Position numbers and translations under genes: made by a program
Notes under the pieces: generated by a model
Databases searched by the model: none
Told to the model about the DNA's origin: nothing
Seen by the model: only the letters and a program-made list of their open reading frames with translations
Part shown: piece after piece, positions 1-64,000 of the stretch
Position numbering within the stretch: the first letter of the stretch is position 1
Layout: the number at the start of each line of letters is the position of its first letter
Source of the DNA: Doris montereyensis
Lineage: Eukaryota > Mollusca > Gastropoda > Nudibranchia > Dorididae
Assembly: GCA_037039925.1 (NCBI GenBank)
Contig: JAXRKP010000439.1
Span: 40,001 to 104,000, forward strand
Direction: 5' to 3'
DNA length: 64,000 bases

Positions 1-47
1 GACTATATGGGTGTGCAGTTTGCCATGAGGAGGAAATTACTATAAAT

Positions 48-386
48 AAAAAAAAAGATTTGATTTGATTTTATCCACTTCCAGTCAAGATGATCTCAGT
101 TTTTTGATGGGATTATTTAATAATTTGCCTTGACTGTCCTGTAAACAGCCAAGGGATCTTTAACGTATACAGAGTATTGTGATCTGCATATGGGGTCTCC
201 CTTTTATCATCTGTCTCCGATGGGACTAGGTATTGAATCTGTCATTGATTTTACTCCGCCTCTCGTGGACCAGGGCGGTGGTTTTACTAACAAAAAATTA
301 TTTCGAGAACATTTTCCAACTGTTGGGGCTTGAACTCACAACCTTTTGGTTGAGAGGCCAACACCTTGCCTCTGAACCACCAAGTC
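48..386 (-). mobile_element. S2 SINE (tRNA-like head)
   Basis: Read on the minus strand, the head at about 386-325 has a tRNA-like B box (GGTTGTGAGTTCAAGCC-like) and the body ends in a purine-rich tail near 48. Other copies lie at 25385, 34725, 47912, 50163, 52622 and 62760. Confidence 0.75.
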
Positions 387-414
387 CTACAGGCTTTAGA
401 ACAAGGAGATGTCA

Positions 415-570
415 AGTTGGTAGCCCAGTGGCGGTACTGCCTGACTTGGGATCACAACGTCCCGAGGTTTCAATCCTAGCATTCACTAGGTCCAATGTTG
501 TGATTCTTGGAAAGATGTGTGCGAAGCCCAATTTCCCTCGATTTAGATGGGTACCAGTATCAGGTTGTTT
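415..570 (+). mobile_element. S1 SINE, 5' part
   Basis: The tRNA-like head and the first part of the body of S1 are present, ending at the GGGTACCAG segment. It sits head to head with the S2 copy to its left. A T/G-rich run at 571-601 follows. Confidence 0.6.
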
Positions 571-605
571 TGTTGTTGTTTTTTTTGGGGGGGGGGGGGG
601 GATAA

Positions 606-2110
606 ACGTCTATCTTATGGATAATACAAGGAGGATAATACATTGAGGATAATACACTGGATTATACAATATGGATAATACAATGTGGATAATATAATGT
701 GGATAATACAATGTGGATTATATAATATGGATAATACAATGTGGATAATATAATATGGATAATACAATGTGGAAAGTACAATGTGGATAATATAATATGG
801 ATAATATAATGTGGATAATATAATATGGATAATACAATGTGGATAATATAATATGGATAGTACAATGTGGATAATACAATGTGGATAATATAATGTGGAT
901 AATACAATGAGGATAATACATTGAGAACAAACATATAATGCAATATGGATAATACAATATGGAAAATACAATGTAGATAATACAATGAGGATAATACATT
1001 GAGAACAAACATATAATGCAATATGGATAATACAATGTGGAAAATGCATATAATGCAATATGGATAATACAATGTGGATCATATATATAATACAATGTGG
1101 ATAATACATATAATACAATGTGGATAATACAATGTGAATATTACATATAATGCAATGTGGATGATACAATGTGGATCATACATATAATACAATGTGGATA
1201 ATACATATAATACAATGTGGATAATACATATTATGCAATGTGGATGATACAGTGTGGATAATACATATAATGCAATGTGGATGATACAGTGTAGATAATA
1301 CATATAATGCAATGTGGATGATACAGTGTAGATAATACATATAATGCAATGTGGATGATACAGTGTAGATAATACATATAATGCAATGTAGATGATACAA
1401 TGTAGATAATACATATAATGCGATGTAGATGATACAGTGTAGATAATACATATAATGCAATGTGGATGATACAGTGTAGATAATACATATAATGCAATGT
1501 GGATGATACAGTGTAGATAATACATATAATGCAATGTAGATGATACAGTGTAGATAATACATATAATGCAATGTGGATGATACAGTGTAGATAATACATA
1601 TAATGCAATGTACATGATACAGTGTAGATAATACATATAATGCAATGTGGATGATACAGTGTAGATAATACATATAATGCAATGTGGATGATACAGTGTA
1701 GATAATACATATAATGCAATGTGGATGATACAGTGTAGATAATACATATAATGCAATGTGGATAATACATATAATGCAATGTAAATGATACAGTGTAGAT
1801 AATACATATAATGCAATGTGGATAATACATATAATGCAATGTAAATGATACAGTGTAGATAATACATATAATGCAATGTGGATAATACATATAATGCAAT
1901 GTAAATGATACAGTGTAGATAATACATATAATGCAATGTGGATGATACAGTGTGGATAATACATATAATGCAATGTAGATGATACAGTGTGGATAATACA
2001 TATAATGCAATGTGGATGATACAGTGTAGATAATACATATAATGCAATGTGGATGATACAGTGTAGATAATACATATAATGCAATGTGGATGATACAATG
2101 AGGATAATAC
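606..2110. repeat. AT-rich satellite block 1
   Basis: About 1.5 kb of short ATAATACAATGTGGAT-like words. The right two thirds is ordered into a 37-bp higher-order unit (ACAGTG words recur at 1286, 1323 and so on). Long open frames on the minus strand are low-complexity and are not genes. Confidence 0.95.
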
Positions 2111-2117
2111 TATCTAG

Positions 2118-2310
2118 ATAATAAAGATGAAAGGAAGATGAAGATGGATTTATAGGCTGTGTCCCCGGACAAGTGCAGGCTCATTGACTGTACATCATTT
2201 ATCCCCAGCAGACCATTTCGTTCAAAGTCCGTCTCAACTCCCTGGGGATCATACAGTACACAAGCCTGGTAGGCTTTTCGTACTGACACTTTGACAAGAT
2301 CTTCCTATCA
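2118..2310 (-). mobile_element. S4 repeat, partial
   Basis: This segment matches the body of the S4 element at 23336-23690 and, reversed, 32566-32905, sharing words such as CCCCGGACAA/CCCCGCACAA and TGTACATCATT. The tRNA-like head seen in the longer copies is missing. Confidence 0.6.
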
Positions 2311-2311
2311 T

Positions 2312-3075
2312 TTTGATCGCCACAATGAACGCTATCCAAAACAGCCTTATTTTTAGGATCTATTATGAATATTGCCGTAGATCAGCCGGAAGTTACGGAA
2401 CGTTCCGCGCACCTATTATCAAAAGGCACCATCTCAAAATGAGTAAAAGGTGCTGGTGCACTTGAAACAGTGTCAATAAGAAGTAATTGAGAGCCTCTCA
2501 AGGTTTTAGGATGTTTCAAAGTATTATCCTACTCTTTTCTTAGGGTTATGGGAGAAAAATGTATTCAAATAACGGAAAATAAGATGAAAATACGAATATC
2601 TCAAAATGTCATTTTTGGACCGTTGTTTTCTAACTTAGCTCGCATTTTTTAACCGATTGACTGGAAATTTGGCACAAACCTTGATTTTTATGCATGGAAT
2701 AAAGCATGCATACGTTAGATGTTATTTTGTATACTTTCCGAAAAATGAATTTTTTAGTTGAATAAAATTGCTGTAAAGTGTAAACATTTTATATGCAACT
2801 TTCAACACACCATAAAACTAAAAGTTTGATAGATTCGTCCGAACCCATGCATCCTTTTGTTCTATAGATGTAAATGAAGGAGTGTACCAATTTTGAGACA
2901 CATCCCAAAATAATTGATAGTTTTTACATTTTGAAAATGCATGTTATTTTTAGCGTCATAAATCCAATATGGCAGGCGTTGCCATGGCAACACCCAACAA
3001 AATTTGATTTTCTCATATTTTCTCCTCTAATTTAGATACGTAGAACTCAAAAATCAAGGTCCTAGTTGGCTTGCT
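2312..3075 (+). repeat. Dispersed repeat D, copy 1
   Basis: This stretch shares long blocks with 19945-20680, for example AAAAGGCACCAT followed by GGTGCTGGTGCACTTGAAA, and both end near CCATGGCAAC. No reading frame is conserved. It lies between the two satellite blocks. It is probably an old transposon whose class I cannot tell. Confidence 0.65.
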
Positions 3076-3194
3076 CTATGGGTTTTTCAAAATGACTTTC
3101 AGAACCTGCTCCCCTTTAGAATGTAAAAAAAGATATTTTTCATCTCCTTGAAAACTATCCCAAAACCAGTTACACGGTCGGGAGCACAACACCA

Positions 3195-4590
3195 TCGATA
3201 TAATACAATGTTGATGATGCAATGTTGATAATGCAGTATAGATAATACATTTAATACAATGTTGATAATGCAATATATATAATACATATAATACAATGTT
3301 GATAATACAATGTATATAATACATATAATACAATGTTGATAATACAATGTATATAATACATATAATACAATGTTGATAATACAATGTATATAATACATAT
3401 AATACAATGTTGATAATACAGTGTAGATACTATATATAATAGAATGTAGATAATACTTATAATACAATGTTGATAATACAATGTATATAATACATATAAT
3501 ACAATGTTGATAATACAATATATATAATACATATAATACAATGTTGATAATACAATGTATATAATACATATAATACAATGTTGATAATACAGTGTAGATA
3601 CTATATATAATAGAATGTAGATAATACTTATAATACAATGTTGATAATACAATGTATATAATACATATAATACAATGTTGATAATACAATATATATAATA
3701 CATATAATACAATGTTCATAATACAGTGTAGATATATATAATAGAATGTAGATAATACTTATAATACAATGTTGATAATACAATGTATATAATACATATA
3801 ATACAATATTAATAATACAATGTATATAATAATATAATATAATAGAATGTAGATAATACATATAATACAATGTTGATAATACAATGTATATAATGTATAT
3901 AATACAATGATAATACAATATATATAATAATATAATACAATGTTGATATATAATACATATAATACAATGTTGATAACTTATAATACAATGTTGATAATAC
4001 ATATAATACATATAATACAATGCAGATAATGCAATGTGTATAATACAGTGTAGATACTACATATAATAGAATGTAGATAATACATATAATAATATGCGCA
4101 GATAATACATATAATACAATGTGTGTAATACAGTGTAGATACTACATATGATAGAATATAGATAATACATAGAATAATATGTAGATAATACATATAATAC
4201 AATGTGTGTAATACAGTGTAGATACTACAATAGAATGTAGATAATACATATGATACAATGTAGATAATACTGCATAGATAATACATATAATACAATGTAA
4301 ATAATACATATAATACAATGTTTATAATAAAGTGTAGATAATACATAGAATACAATTTATATAATATAGATAATACAATGAAGACAATTCATTGTAGATA
4401 GTACAATATAAATAATACATAATATAATGCAATGTGGTTAATACATTATAATATAATATGGATAATACAATGTTGATAATACATATAATGCAATCTTGAT
4501 AATGCAATGTGGATAATACATATGATGCAATGTGGATAATACATATAATACAATGTGGATAATACATATAATACAATGTGGATGATTCAA
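3195..4590. repeat. AT-rich satellite block 2
   Basis: About 1.4 kb of ATAATACATATAATACAATGTTGAT-like words with units near 36 bp. It is related to block 1, but GTTGAT replaces GTGGAT. It ends just before the acceptor of the first visible exon. Confidence 0.95.
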
Positions 4591-4617
4591 AGCTCCTTCC
4601 ATGTTGTCCTTCACCAG

Positions 4618-64000
<59,383 letters not shown>

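Overview
This is a 64 kb piece of an animal genome, not a microbial one. All the supportable protein coding belongs to one intron-rich plus-strand gene for an axonemal dynein heavy chain. I recognise 33 exons, about 4.7 kb or 7% of the window, from position 4618 to the right edge. They encode part of the N-terminal tail, the linker, AAA1 (Walker A 46174-46197; Walker B near 47436-47447) and AAA2 (Walker A 53264-53287). The gene continues beyond the right edge, and the first part of the tail must lie left of the window. From memory of the families, the linker and AAA1/AAA2 motifs fit the DNAH6 type of inner-arm dynein best. Nearly all introns obey GT-AG and their phases chain from exon to exon, with two exceptions: an extra base at 22442 and a missing base at 51145/51146. 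These are either assembly errors or real lesions.

The other 93% is intron full of repeats. For reference I name the families as follows. S1, S2, S4 are SINEs with tRNA-like heads. S3 is a fold-back element with a tRNA-like core. R1 is a pyrimidine-rich repeat of about 150 bp, seen about 25 times, always in the sense orientation. M1, M2, M3 are short inverted-repeat elements (MITEs). T1 and T2 are 1.3-1.5 kb inverted-repeat elements with related ends. Two elements sit in TTAA targets, one with a piggyBac-like transposase fragment. LINE-a is a non-LTR retrotransposon (endonuclease then reverse transcriptase) present in three copies. There are also several CR1/Jockey-like LINE tails. Long (CT)n and (CTT)n tracts and at least nine minisatellites fill much of the rest.

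Layout: 1-4.6 kb holds SINEs and two satellite blocks around a dispersed repeat. 4.6-13 kb has tail exons between MITEs, S1 copies and a LINE tail. 13-19.5 kb holds T1, (CT)n tracts, LINE-a copy 1 and a TTAA element. 19.6-26 kb has tail exons and a 44-bp satellite. 26-33.4 kb holds LINE-a copy 3, linker exons and the piggyBac-like element. 33.4-42.7 kb has the end of the linker and T2. 43-51 kb has a minisatellite, LINE tails and the AAA1 exons. 53-57 kb holds an array carrying copies of a splice acceptor, interrupted by LINE-a copy 2. 57-64 kb has AAA2 and following exons.

The repeat content, dense tRNA-SINEs and a ciliary gene suggest a lophotrochozoan, perhaps a gastropod mollusc. That is an inference of low confidence. 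I see no true tRNA, rRNA, CRISPR array, operon or recognisable promoter. I did not find a new multi-gene system. The most notable signals are the acceptor-derived minisatellite, the one-way orientation of R1 and its role as a landing site for other elements, and the placement of repeat tails against 3' splice sites.
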